DNA of 5,892 nucleotides from Alphaproteobacteria bacterium. Its GTDB lineage: Bacteria > Pseudomonadota > Alphaproteobacteria > Rhizobiales > Xanthobacteraceae. Below, in pieces: positions 1 to 5,831 of the stretch. The DNA is taken from positions 1 to 5,892 of the forward strand of contig VAZU01000169.1 in assembly GCA_005884745.1 (NCBI GenBank). Direction: 5' to 3'. How positions within the stretch are numbered: position 1 is the stretch's first letter; every line of letters starts with the position of its first letter. The notes under the pieces were generated by a model. The model saw only the letters and a program-made list of their open reading frames with translations. It ran no database searches and had not been told where the DNA came from. Position numbers and translations under genes: made by a program.

Positions 1-117
1 AAAGCGGACATTGGGGATCAGCGCCCGCCACCCGGATGCAGATCGAGTTGTCCACGCCCTAGCAACCTGCGTTCTCCGGCGGGCGGCGGAAATTCCCTGC
101 AAGTTCAATCGAGTGGT
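1..117. other. Left-edge region with no supportable gene
   Basis: I see no convincing gene here. The reading frame of pstS stays open from base 1 to the pstS stop, but the conceptual peptide before the pstS start is low-complexity, resembles no family I know and includes the Pho box region, so I treat it as chance openness in GC-rich DNA. An 8-bp inverted repeat, CGCCCGCC at 22-29 and GGCGGGCG at 78-85, is separated by 48 bases and is too weak to call a structure. The tail of an upstream gene cannot be excluded at the edge. Together with the promoter and leader, this makes 330 bases without a gene before pstS. Confidence 0.5.
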
Positions 118-151
118 CCGTCATCAAACCGTCGTCTGTCCGTCATAGAAC
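118..151 (+). promoter_or_regulatory. Pho box (three heptamers) and putative PhoB-dependent pstS promoter
   Basis: Three heptamers resembling the Pho-box half-site CTGTCAT lie at an exact 11-base period: CCGTCAT at 118-124, CCGTCGT at 129-135 and CCGTCAT at 140-146, with 4-base spacers CAAA and CTGT. This is the known geometry of PhoB sites, which take the place of a -35 element. A -10-like hexamer TAGAAC (146-151) begins exactly 10 bases after the second heptamer, the usual distance in PhoB-activated promoters. The third heptamer would then touch the -10. If heptamers two and three are the core site instead, the -10 would fall near 157 and match poorly. The orientation fits transcription of pstS. 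PhoB, encoded last in this operon, is the expected activator. The transcription start (about 157-160) is inferred. Confidence 0.75.
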
Positions 152-178
152 CATGGCATGCGGGGATTAGAAATTCCG

Positions 179-226
179 CGGCTTCGGAACGGTCGGTGTG
201 GGCGCGTCATTCGCCAACCGAAGCCG
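179..226 (+). other. Inverted repeat / potential hairpin in pstS leader
   Basis: A perfect 9-base inverted repeat, CGGCTTCGG at 179-187 and CCGAAGCCG at 218-226, encloses a smaller one, GGCG at 201-204 and CGCC at 212-215, around a 7-base loop. If transcription starts near the Pho box, this would fold in the untranslated leader of pstS about 100 bases before the start codon. It matches no riboswitch family I recognise, and no T-run follows it. A regulatory role is conjecture. Confidence 0.35.
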
Positions 227-319
227 GCGTCGAACACAAACTGCTCGATACAGCAAACGGCTCGGACCTCTGGCGCGCGGATCAGCCTCCGCGTTGCCCG
301 GATGTTCGGCCTCAACAGC

Positions 320-325
320 GGAGAG
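320..325 (+). promoter_or_regulatory. Shine-Dalgarno deciding the pstS start
   Basis: GGAGAG ends 5 bases before GTG 331. In-frame GTG 196 would add 45 residues with no signal-peptide character. The GTG at 331 opens directly onto a typical signal peptide, so this site supports the shorter protein. Confidence 0.7.
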
Positions 326-330
326 AGCCC

Positions 331-1380
331 GTGAAGCCTTTCAACATCTTGTTCGCGACCGCCATGCTTGCGGCGGCATCGATCGCGCCCGCCAGCGCTG
401 CCGATATTTCCGGCGCCGGCGCCACGTTTCCCTACCCGATCTACGCCAAATGGGCCGACGCCTACAAGAAAGCGACCGGCAACGGCCTGAACTATCAGTC
501 GATCGGGTCCGGCGGCGGCATCAAGCAGATCAAGGCGAGGACCGTTACCTTCGGTGCCTCCGACATGCCGTTGAAGGCCGACGAGCTCGCCAAGGACGCT
601 CTCGTGCAATTCCCCACCGTGATGGGCGGCGTGGTGCCGGTGATCAATCTCGAGGGCGTGGCGCCGGGCGCGCTCGTCCTCGATGGGCCGACGCTTGCCA
701 AGATCTTCCTCGGCGAAGTCCAGACCTGGGACGATCCAGCGATCAAGAGGCTCAATCCGCAGGCAAAGTTGCCATCCGACGCGATCGTGATCGTGCACCG
801 CTCGGACGGGTCCGGCACCACCTTCATCTTCACGGATTATCTCTCGAAGGTCAGTCCCGACTGGAAGTCGAAAGTGGGCTCCAACACCGCCGTGGAATGG
901 CCGGCGGGCATCGGCGCCAAGGGCAACGAGGGCGTCGCCAACAACGTGGTCCAGACCAGGGGCTCGATCGGCTACGTCGAATACGCCTATGCCAAGCAGA
1001 ACAAGCTCGCCTTCACCCAGATGGTGAACCGGGACGGCAAGCCGGTTGCTCCCGACGCAGCCGGATTCCAGGCTGCCGCCGCCAACGCCGATTGGGTGGG
1101 AACTGCCGGGTTCAGCGTGATCCTCACCGATGAGCCCGGCGCGCAGTCCTGGCCGATCGCGGGCGCCACCTTCATCTTGCTCCCGAAACAGCCGCCGGAC
1201 GCCGAGGCCGCAGCCGAGGCCCTGAAATTCTTCGCCTGGGCCTATGCCAACGGCAGTCAAATGGCCGAAGCGCTCGATTACGTGCCGATGCCGGGAAGCG
1301 TCGTCACGGCGATCAAGAAGATGTGGGCCAATGAGATCAAGGACCCGGGCGGCAGACCGATTTTCACGGCTTCCAACTGA
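331..1380 (+). CDS. pstS: Phosphate ABC transporter, periplasmic phosphate-binding protein PstS
   Basis: PstS captures inorganic phosphate in the periplasm and delivers it to the PstCA channel. The protein is 349 aa. Residues 1-23 form a signal peptide: a lysine, a hydrophobic core, then Ala-Ser-Ala, with cleavage probably after residue 23 or 24. From memory of the E. coli protein, every phosphate ligand is conserved at a constant offset of 22 from mature numbering: Thr32 and Phe33 in GAGATFPYP, Ser60 in YQSIGSGGG, Asp78 in FGASDMPL, and Arg157, Ser161, Gly162 and Thr163 in HRSDGSGTTF. Asp159, the residue associated with selectivity for phosphate over arsenate, is also present. The block GNEGVANNV before SIGYVEYAYA is typical of the family. 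The GTG start is chosen for its Shine-Dalgarno and the signal peptide; ATG 364 would cut into the signal. It is the first gene of the operon, behind a Pho box, and is followed by a stem-loop that may favour its expression over pstC. Confidence 0.96.
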   Translation: MKPFNILFATAMLAAASIAPASAADISGAGATFPYPIYAKWADAYKKATGNGLNYQSIGSGGGIKQIKARTVTFGASDMPLKADELAKDALVQFPTVMGGVVPVINLEGVAPGALVLDGPTLAKIFLGEVQTWDDPAIKRLNPQAKLPSDAIVIVHRSDGSGTTFIFTDYLSKVSPDWKSKVGSNTAVEWPAGIGAKGNEGVANNVVQTRGSIGYVEYAYAKQNKLAFTQMVNRDGKPVAPDAAGFQAAAANADWVGTAGFSVILTDEPGAQSWPIAGATFILLPKQPPDAEAAAEALKFFAWAYANGSQMAEALDYVPMPGSVVTAIKKMWANEIKDPGGRPIFTASN

Positions 1381-1395
1381 CCTCCAGCCGCGAAC

Positions 1396-1423
1396 TGGAA
1401 GGGATGCCCCGGCATCCTTTCCA
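1396..1423 (+). other. Strong stem-loop between pstS and pstC
   Basis: Bases 1396-1407 pair with 1412-1423 to give 12 consecutive pairs, one of them G-U (G1401 with T1418), around the 4-base loop 1408-1411. It begins 15 bases after the pstS stop. No T-run follows, so it is not a classical intrinsic terminator. Hairpins after binding-protein genes in ABC transporter operons are known to protect the upstream mRNA from 3' decay or to reduce read-through, raising binding protein over membrane components. That role here is inferred from position. Confidence 0.6.
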
Positions 1424-1513
1424 CATGCAACCCACGGGGCGACTTGTGCTTCGGCAAAGGGAGCGGTTTCATCGGCGCGCCTCAACGATCGCCGATGAGG
1501 ACCGAAGCCGCCC

Positions 1514-1519
1514 GGGAGG
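1514..1519 (+). promoter_or_regulatory. Shine-Dalgarno deciding the pstC start
   Basis: GGGAGG ends 6 bases before GTG 1526. It lies 15 bases from the in-frame ATG at 1535, which is too far, so the GTG is preferred. Confidence 0.6.
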
Positions 1520-1525
1520 CGGCCG

Positions 1526-2521
1526 GTGATCGAAATGGTATTGCCGGCTGGCGCCGCTGTAGCGCTGGAATCTCCGTCGCGGTCGAGGCGATTGAGCCGG
1601 CTGCGGACCGGGGATGCGCTGTTCCGGGCGCTCGCCCGCGCCGCCGCACTTGCGGTCCTGGCGGTGCTCGCCGGGGTGATCCTGGCTCTGGTCGCCGGCG
1701 CGCTGCCGGCGCTGACGACGTTCAGGCTCGATTTCCTGACCAGCCAGCGGTGGAATCCGGTCACCGAGCAATTCGGGGCGCTTGCCCCGATCTACGGGAC
1801 GCTGGTGACTTCCTTGATCGCCATGGTGATCGCCGTTCCGGTCGGCCTTCTGATTGCGATGTTCCTGACCGAGCTGTGTCCGCTTTGGCTGCGGCGGCCG
1901 ATCGGGATCGCGGTCGAGCTGCTCGCCGGAATCCCGAGCATCATCTACGGCATCTGGGGGCTGTTCGTATTCGCACCATTCCTGCAGCGCACGCTGCAGC
2001 CGGCGCTGATCCAGCTGTTCGGCCACGTGCCCGGGCTCAACGCGCTGTTCGCGGGTCCGCCCTACGGCATCGGCATGCTTACCGCGGGCCTGATCCTCGC
2101 CGTCATGGTGCTCCCCTTCGTCACCTCGATTTCCCGCGACGTCTTCGAGGCGGTGCCGCCCGTGCTCAAGGAAGCCGCCTATGGGCTCGGGTGCACCACC
2201 TGGGAGGTGGTCCGCAACGTGGTCGTGCCCTACGCGCGGGTCGGGATCATCGGCGGGATCATGCTGGGACTCGGCCGCGCACTCGGCGAGACCATGGCGG
2301 TGACCTTCGTCATCGGCAACGCGCACCGGATCTCCGGCTCGATTCTGGCGCCCGGAACCACGATCTCGGCCACCATCGCCAACGAGTTCACCGAAGCGGT
2401 GGGGGACCTCTACACCTCCTCGCTGATCGCGCTGGGGCTGATCTTGTTCGTGATCACGTTCATCGTGCTGGCGGTTGCGCGCTACCTGCTGCTGCGGCTC
2501 GAACGGCGCATCGGGGGTTGA
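1526..2521 (+). CDS. pstC: Phosphate ABC transporter permease PstC
   Basis: PstC is one of the two inner-membrane subunits that form the phosphate channel of PstSCAB. The protein is 331 aa, close to the usual 300-330. A basic N-terminal segment (Arg-rich, 19-38) precedes the first membrane helix at about 39-58, with a periplasmic stretch after it. The second helix, about 90-115, begins the permease core. The motif EAAYGLG at 216-222 is the EAA loop that contacts the ATPase PstB. It is followed by the family signature GRALGETMAV around Arg251-Glu255, whose charged residues are associated with phosphate passage. The last membrane helix lies near the C-terminus before a short basic tail. GTG 1526 is chosen for its Shine-Dalgarno; ATG 1535 would shorten it by three residues. 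It lies 145 bases after pstS and its TGA stop ends one base before the pstA start, which suggests translational coupling. Confidence 0.95.
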   Translation: MIEMVLPAGAAVALESPSRSRRLSRLRTGDALFRALARAAALAVLAVLAGVILALVAGALPALTTFRLDFLTSQRWNPVTEQFGALAPIYGTLVTSLIAMVIAVPVGLLIAMFLTELCPLWLRRPIGIAVELLAGIPSIIYGIWGLFVFAPFLQRTLQPALIQLFGHVPGLNALFAGPPYGIGMLTAGLILAVMVLPFVTSISRDVFEAVPPVLKEAAYGLGCTTWEVVRNVVVPYARVGIIGGIMLGLGRALGETMAVTFVIGNAHRISGSILAPGTTISATIANEFTEAVGDLYTSSLIALGLILFVITFIVLAVARYLLLRLERRIGG

Positions 2522-2522
2522 C

Positions 2523-3362
2523 TTGGACCTGTACGCCGCGCGCCGCCGCCGCAACCGCATCGCTCAGGGGCTTTCAGTGGGCGCGACCCTGTTCGGCCTG
2601 GGCTGGCTGGTGCTGATCCTCGCCGTCCTGCTGTGGGAGGGCCTGAGCGGCCTTTCGCTTGCGGTGTTCACGCAGATGACGCCGCCGCCCGGCAGCGCCG
2701 GCGGCCTGCTCAATCCCATCATGGGCAGCCTGATCCTGACCGGCCTCGCCGTCCTCATCGGTACGCCGCTCGGGATTCTCGCCGGCACCCACATGGCCGA
2801 ATACGGCCGCTACGACAGGCTCACGAGCGTCATTCGCTTCATCAACGACATCCTGCTCAGCGCGCCCTCGATCGTGGTCGGCTTGTTCATTTACGAGGTG
2901 ATGGTCGCGCCCATGGGGCACTTTTCGGCGCTGGCCGGCGCGGTGGCGCTCGCGGTGATCGTGGTGCCGGTCGTCGTGCGCACCACCGAGGACATGCTGG
3001 TGCTGGTGCCCAAAGAACTGCGGGAGGCCGCGGCCGCGCTGGGCACGCCGCGCGCCGTCGTCATCATCCGCATCGCCTATCGGGCGGCGCGGGCCGGCAT
3101 GCTGACCGGGGTGCTGCTGGCGGTCGCGCGCATCAGCGGCGAGACCGCGCCGCTGCTGTTCACCTCGCTCAACAATCAGTTCTGGAGCCTAGACCTCAAC
3201 GCGCCGATGGCGAGCCTGCCCGCCGTGATCTTCCAGTTCGCCTTGAGCCCCTATGCCGATTGGCAAAAGCTCGCGTGGACCGGCGCGCTCATCATCACCT
3301 TCGCCGTGCTGGCGCTCAGCATTGTGGCGCGAACGCTTGCCGCCCCGAGAAAATCCTCATGA
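2523..3362 (+). CDS. pstA: Phosphate ABC transporter permease PstA
   Basis: PstA is the second channel subunit, paired with PstC in the inner membrane. With a TTG start at 2523 the protein is 279 aa, a normal PstA length. It opens with a short basic stretch (ARRRRNR) and then the first membrane helix at about 19-40. The permease core holds further hydrophobic segments, an EAA loop at Glu168-Gly174 (EAAAALG) for contact with PstB, and the signature ARISGETAPLLFT around Glu207. The final helix is just before the C-terminus. A GGGGG run (2513-2517) lies 5 bases before the TTG, which follows the pstC stop by one base. Alternatives are TTG 2475, whose extra residues are only an out-of-frame reading of the pstC end, and GTG 2577 (preceded by AGGGG), which would remove the basic N-terminus. 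The stop overlaps the pstB start by 4 bases. Confidence 0.93.
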   Translation: MDLYAARRRRNRIAQGLSVGATLFGLGWLVLILAVLLWEGLSGLSLAVFTQMTPPPGSAGGLLNPIMGSLILTGLAVLIGTPLGILAGTHMAEYGRYDRLTSVIRFINDILLSAPSIVVGLFIYEVMVAPMGHFSALAGAVALAVIVVPVVVRTTEDMLVLVPKELREAAAALGTPRAVVIIRIAYRAARAGMLTGVLLAVARISGETAPLLFTSLNNQFWSLDLNAPMASLPAVIFQFALSPYADWQKLAWTGALIITFAVLALSIVARTLAAPRKSS

Positions 3363-4168
3363 CCAGCGCCGCCATTGCCGCCGCCGATCGCCCTGCCGCC
3401 GATACCGCGGATCCGGCGGAGAAGATTCGCATCCGCGGCCTCGACTTCTATTACGGCGACGCCAAGGCTCTGAGGGGCATCGGCCTTTCCCTGCATCAGA
3501 ACCGCGTCACCGCCATCATCGGACCTTCCGGTTGCGGCAAGTCCACGCTGCTACGCGTGCTCAACCGCATTTACGATCTCTACCCCAACCAGCGCGCCGA
3601 AGGCGAAGTGCTGCTCGACGGCGAGAATATTCTCTCGGCGCGCCAGGACGTGAACCTGCTGCGCGCCCGGGTCGGCATGGTGTTCCAGAAACCCACGCCG
3701 TTCCCGATGTCGATCTACGAGAACATCGCCTTCGGCATCCGGCTCTACGACCGGCTGCCGCGTTCCGGGCTCGATGAGCGGGTGGAGTCGGCGCTGCGCC
3801 GCGCCGCGCTGTGGGACGAGGTCAAGGACAAGCTCGGCGCCAATGGCTTGAGCCTTTCCGGTGGCCAGCAGCAGCGGCTGTGCATCGCCCGCACCATTGC
3901 GGTGCATCCGGAGGTGATCCTGCTGGACGAGCCCTGCTCCGCGCTCGACCCGATCTCCACCGCCAGGATCGAAGAATTGATCGACGAGCTCAAGGACGAC
4001 TACACCATCGTGATCGTAACTCACAACATGCAGCAGGCCGCTCGCGTATCCGACTTCGCGGCATTCATGTATCTTGGCGAGCTGATCGAAGTCGATCTGA
4101 CCAGCAAAGTGTTCACTGCGCCGCGGGATCGCCGCACCCAGGATTACATCACCGGGCGCTTCGGCTGA
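3359..4168 (+). CDS. pstB: Phosphate ABC transporter ATP-binding protein PstB
   Basis: PstB is the cytoplasmic ATPase that powers phosphate import through PstCA. The protein is 269 aa. About 20 Ala/Asp-rich residues precede the ABC domain. Walker A is GPSGCGKST at 55-63, the Q-loop glutamine is Gln110 in MVFQKPTPFPMSI (a PstB-type sequence), the ABC signature is LSGGQQQR at 166-173, Walker B is VILLDE at 186-191 with catalytic Glu191, the D-loop is SALD at 194-197 and the switch histidine is His222 in VTHNMQQA. All are intact. PstB proteins form their own recognisable ABC subfamily, and the location between pstA and phoU agrees. The ATG overlaps the pstA stop (ATGA, 3359-3362), and the upstream Shine-Dalgarno is weak (GAGA, 3347-3350), so translation probably depends on coupling to pstA. 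Confidence 0.97.
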   Translation: MTSAAIAAADRPAADTADPAEKIRIRGLDFYYGDAKALRGIGLSLHQNRVTAIIGPSGCGKSTLLRVLNRIYDLYPNQRAEGEVLLDGENILSARQDVNLLRARVGMVFQKPTPFPMSIYENIAFGIRLYDRLPRSGLDERVESALRRAALWDEVKDKLGANGLSLSGGQQQRLCIARTIAVHPEVILLDEPCSALDPISTARIEELIDELKDDYTIVIVTHNMQQAARVSDFAAFMYLGELIEVDLTSKVFTAPRDRRTQDYITGRFG

Positions 4169-4203
4169 GGCACGCGGGCGGCGGGATCGAAGGAACCGAC
4201 GAG

Positions 4204-4917
4204 ATGTCCGAGCACACGATCAAGGCGTTCGATACCGAGCTCCAGGAGCTCGTGCGCAAGGTGGCCGAAATGGGCGGCCTGGCCGAGCGGCAGATCACCG
4301 ACGCGATTGCCGCGCTGATCAAGCGCGACACCGCGCAGGCGGAGCGGGTCATGGCGATCGACACCAATATCGACGCGCTGCAACGGGAGATCGAAGAAAA
4401 GGGCATTCTGATCATCGCGCGGCGCCAGCCGATGGCGGTGGATTTGCGCGAGGTGGTCGGCGCCCTGCGCGTGTCCAACGACCTCGAGCGGATCGGCGAC
4501 CTCGCCAAGAACATCGCCAAGCGGGTGGTGGTGCTCGACGGCGAGTTTCGCCCCAACAAGGTGATCCGCGGCGTCGAGCACATGACCGATCTGGTGCTGG
4601 CGCAGCTCAAACAGGTGCTCGACAGCTACGTGCGGCGCGACGTGGCGATGGCGATCGAGGTGTGGCGCAACGATGAAGCCATCGACGCCGTCAACAACTC
4701 GCTGTTTCGCGAGCTTCTCACCTACATGATGGAAGACCCCCGCAACATCACCTTCTGCACGCATCTGCTGTTCTGCGCGAAGAACATCGAACGCATGGGC
4801 GATCACGCGACCAACATTGCGGAAACCGTACACTACATCGTGGAAGGCCGATCCTTGCCCGATGAGCGGCCCAAGAGCGACCTGACGAGCTTCGCCAGGG
4901 TGCCGCTGCGCAAATGA
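4204..4917 (+). CDS. phoU: Phosphate signalling regulator PhoU
   Basis: PhoU is a cytoplasmic protein that links the state of the Pst transporter to the sensor kinase PhoR, damping the Pho response when phosphate is plentiful and limiting uptake. The protein is 237 aa, the usual size. It contains two PhoU repeats, each a three-helix bundle: roughly residues 10-110 and 115-215. Each repeat carries the conserved metal-binding E-x3-D motif, Glu95/Asp99 in NDLERIGDLAKNI and Glu196/Asp200 in KNIERMGDHATNI. The ATG at 4204 has an AAGGA Shine-Dalgarno (4190-4194) 9 bases upstream. The frame is open much further upstream, inside pstB, but that part is only an alternative reading of pstB. The gene lies 35 bases after pstB, and its stop overlaps the upstream candidate start of phoB. 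Confidence 0.96.
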   Translation: MSEHTIKAFDTELQELVRKVAEMGGLAERQITDAIAALIKRDTAQAERVMAIDTNIDALQREIEEKGILIIARRQPMAVDLREVVGALRVSNDLERIGDLAKNIAKRVVVLDGEFRPNKVIRGVEHMTDLVLAQLKQVLDSYVRRDVAMAIEVWRNDEAIDAVNNSLFRELLTYMMEDPRNITFCTHLLFCAKNIERMGDHATNIAETVHYIVEGRSLPDERPKSDLTSFARVPLRK

Positions 4918-5684
4918 AAACCCAATCTACGGCCATGGGCGCCCGGATCCTGATCGTCGAGGACGAAGAGCCGCTGACCTTGCTGCTGCGCTACAATCTC
5001 GAAGCGGAAGGCTATCGGGTCGATGTCGCGGCGCGCGGCGACGACGCGGAGATCCGGCTCAAGGAAGGTTTGCCCGATCTGGTCGTGCTCGACTGGATGC
5101 TGCCCGGCATTTCCGGGATCGAGCTGTGCCGCCGGCTGCGTGCCCATTCCGATACCGAGCGGCTGCCGATCATCATGCTGACCGCGCGCGGCGAGGAGAG
5201 CGAGCGGGTGCGCGGGCTCGCCACCGGCGCCGACGATTACCTGGTCAAGCCGTTTTCGGTTCCCGAGCTGCTGGCCCGCGTCAAGGCGCTGCTGCGGCGC
5301 GCCAATCCCGGGAGAATCGTCAGCCTGTTGCAGATCGGCGATCTCGAGCTCGATCGCGACAGACGCCGCGTCTCGCGAGCGGGCCGCGACGTGCACCTCG
5401 GGCCGACCGAGTTCCGGCTGCTCGAGCATCTGATGCAGAGCGCGGGCCGCGTGTTCTCCCGCGGCCAGCTGCTCGACGGCGTGTGGGGCCGCGACGTCTA
5501 CATCGACGAGCGCACGGTCGACGTGCACGTCGGCCGGCTGCGCCGCGCGCTCAACCGCGGCGGCGCGCCCGATCCGATCCGCACCGTGCGCGGCGGCGGC
5601 TACGCGTTCGACGACAGGTTCGGGGACCGCGGATCGGTGACCGGAAAGCAGAACTCGGAACTCGGAAATGCGGGGCGTTCCTGA
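4914..5684 (+). CDS. phoB: Phosphate regulon response regulator PhoB (OmpR/PhoB family)
   Basis: PhoB is the DNA-binding response regulator phosphorylated by PhoR under phosphate limitation. As drawn it is 256 aa. The receiver domain (about 10-130) has the acidic pocket VEDEE at 15-19, phosphoacceptor Asp60 in VLDWMLPG, Thr90 in MLTARGEE and Lys112 in VKPFS. The winged-helix DNA-binding domain (about 140-236) has the recognition helix ERTVDVHVGRLRRAL at 199-213 and the wing TVRGGGYAFDDRF. The ATG at 4914 overlaps the phoU stop (ATGA). The in-frame ATG at 4935 gives 249 aa and matches E. coli PhoB numbering exactly (Asp53, Thr83, Lys105), so it may be the true start; neither has a good Shine-Dalgarno. 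About 20 residues after Phe236 go beyond the usual PhoB end. KdpE or another OmpR-family regulator is unlikely given the context and the DWMLPG and TARGEE sequences. Confidence 0.95.
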   Translation: MKTQSTAMGARILIVEDEEPLTLLLRYNLEAEGYRVDVAARGDDAEIRLKEGLPDLVVLDWMLPGISGIELCRRLRAHSDTERLPIIMLTARGEESERVRGLATGADDYLVKPFSVPELLARVKALLRRANPGRIVSLLQIGDLELDRDRRRVSRAGRDVHLGPTEFRLLEHLMQSAGRVFSRGQLLDGVWGRDVYIDERTVDVHVGRLRRALNRGGAPDPIRTVRGGGYAFDDRFGDRGSVTGKQNSELGNAGRS

Positions 5685-5763
5685 TTTCTGTGATCGCGGA
5701 GGGCTTGACGGATCAAAAAGGTCGATGTCCCGACCAAACGAGTTCTTCGTGCGAGCGAATGAC

Positions 5764-5792
5764 TTGACGAAGCGACATCGAGTCTATGTTAT
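5764..5792 (+). promoter_or_regulatory. Putative sigma70-type promoter for the downstream gene
   Basis: TTGACG (5764-5769, five of six matches to the -35 consensus) is followed after 17 bases by TGTTAT (5787-5792, four of six matches to the -10 consensus). Transcription would start near 5799 and give a leader of about 33 bases before GTG 5832. The spacer is visibly AT-richer than the neighbouring genes. A second CTTGACG at 5704-5710 has no matching -10. No Pho box with an 11-base period is seen here. Confidence 0.5.
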
Positions 5793-5820
5793 GCATCATT
5801 ATGCGTCCAACCCCCCAATG

Positions 5821-5826
5821 AGGAGG
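5821..5826 (+). promoter_or_regulatory. Consensus Shine-Dalgarno for the last gene
   Basis: AGGAGG lies 5 bases before GTG 5832. This near-perfect site is the strongest in the window and is the main reason for calling the truncated gene real. Confidence 0.7.
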
Positions 5827-5831
5827 TCCCT

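Noticed and set aside
204..210. Additional GCGTCAT heptamer as a fourth Pho half-site.
   Set aside because: It is not in 11-base register with the other heptamers and has no partner on either side.
196..330. Longer pstS start at GTG 196.
   Set aside because: It would place 45 unremarkable residues before the signal peptide and would hide it from the N-terminus. GTG 331 has a good Shine-Dalgarno.
1396..1423. Rho-independent terminator after pstS.
   Set aside because: The stem is strong but is followed by ACATGCAA-type sequence, not a T-run, so it is recorded as a stem-loop only.
124..1764. Very long open frame on the minus strand opposite pstS and the start of pstC (546 codons).
   Set aside because: It is antisense to clear pstS and pstC coding sequence and its peptide is Arg/Gly/His-rich without a recognisable domain. 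This is typical of the complementary frame in GC-rich genes.
1469..2560. Long minus-strand frame opposite pstC.
   Set aside because: The Arg/Gln/Asp-rich low-complexity peptide mirrors pstC codons, and no ribosome site or domain supports it.
1444..2616. Long + strand frame overlapping pstC (390 codons).
   Set aside because: It is an alternative reading of pstC, Arg/Ala-rich with no family features, while the pstC frame shows the complete permease motifs.
2633..3358. Upstream extension of the pstB frame through pstA (about 242 extra codons).
   Set aside because: The extension is His/Arg/Gly-rich and out of frame with pstA. The ABC domain begins shortly after ATG 3359, which is coupled to the pstA stop.
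3811..4203. Upstream extension of the phoU frame into pstB.
   Set aside because: The added residues are a shadow of pstB. ATG 4204 has a Shine-Dalgarno and gives the standard PhoU length.
5716..5735. Possible intrinsic terminator: GGTCG (5720-5724) and CGACC (5731-5735), with five A on the left (T on the minus strand).
   Set aside because: The stem is only 5 bp and the T-run is on the wrong strand for the pst-pho operon. No minus-strand gene is seen that would need it.
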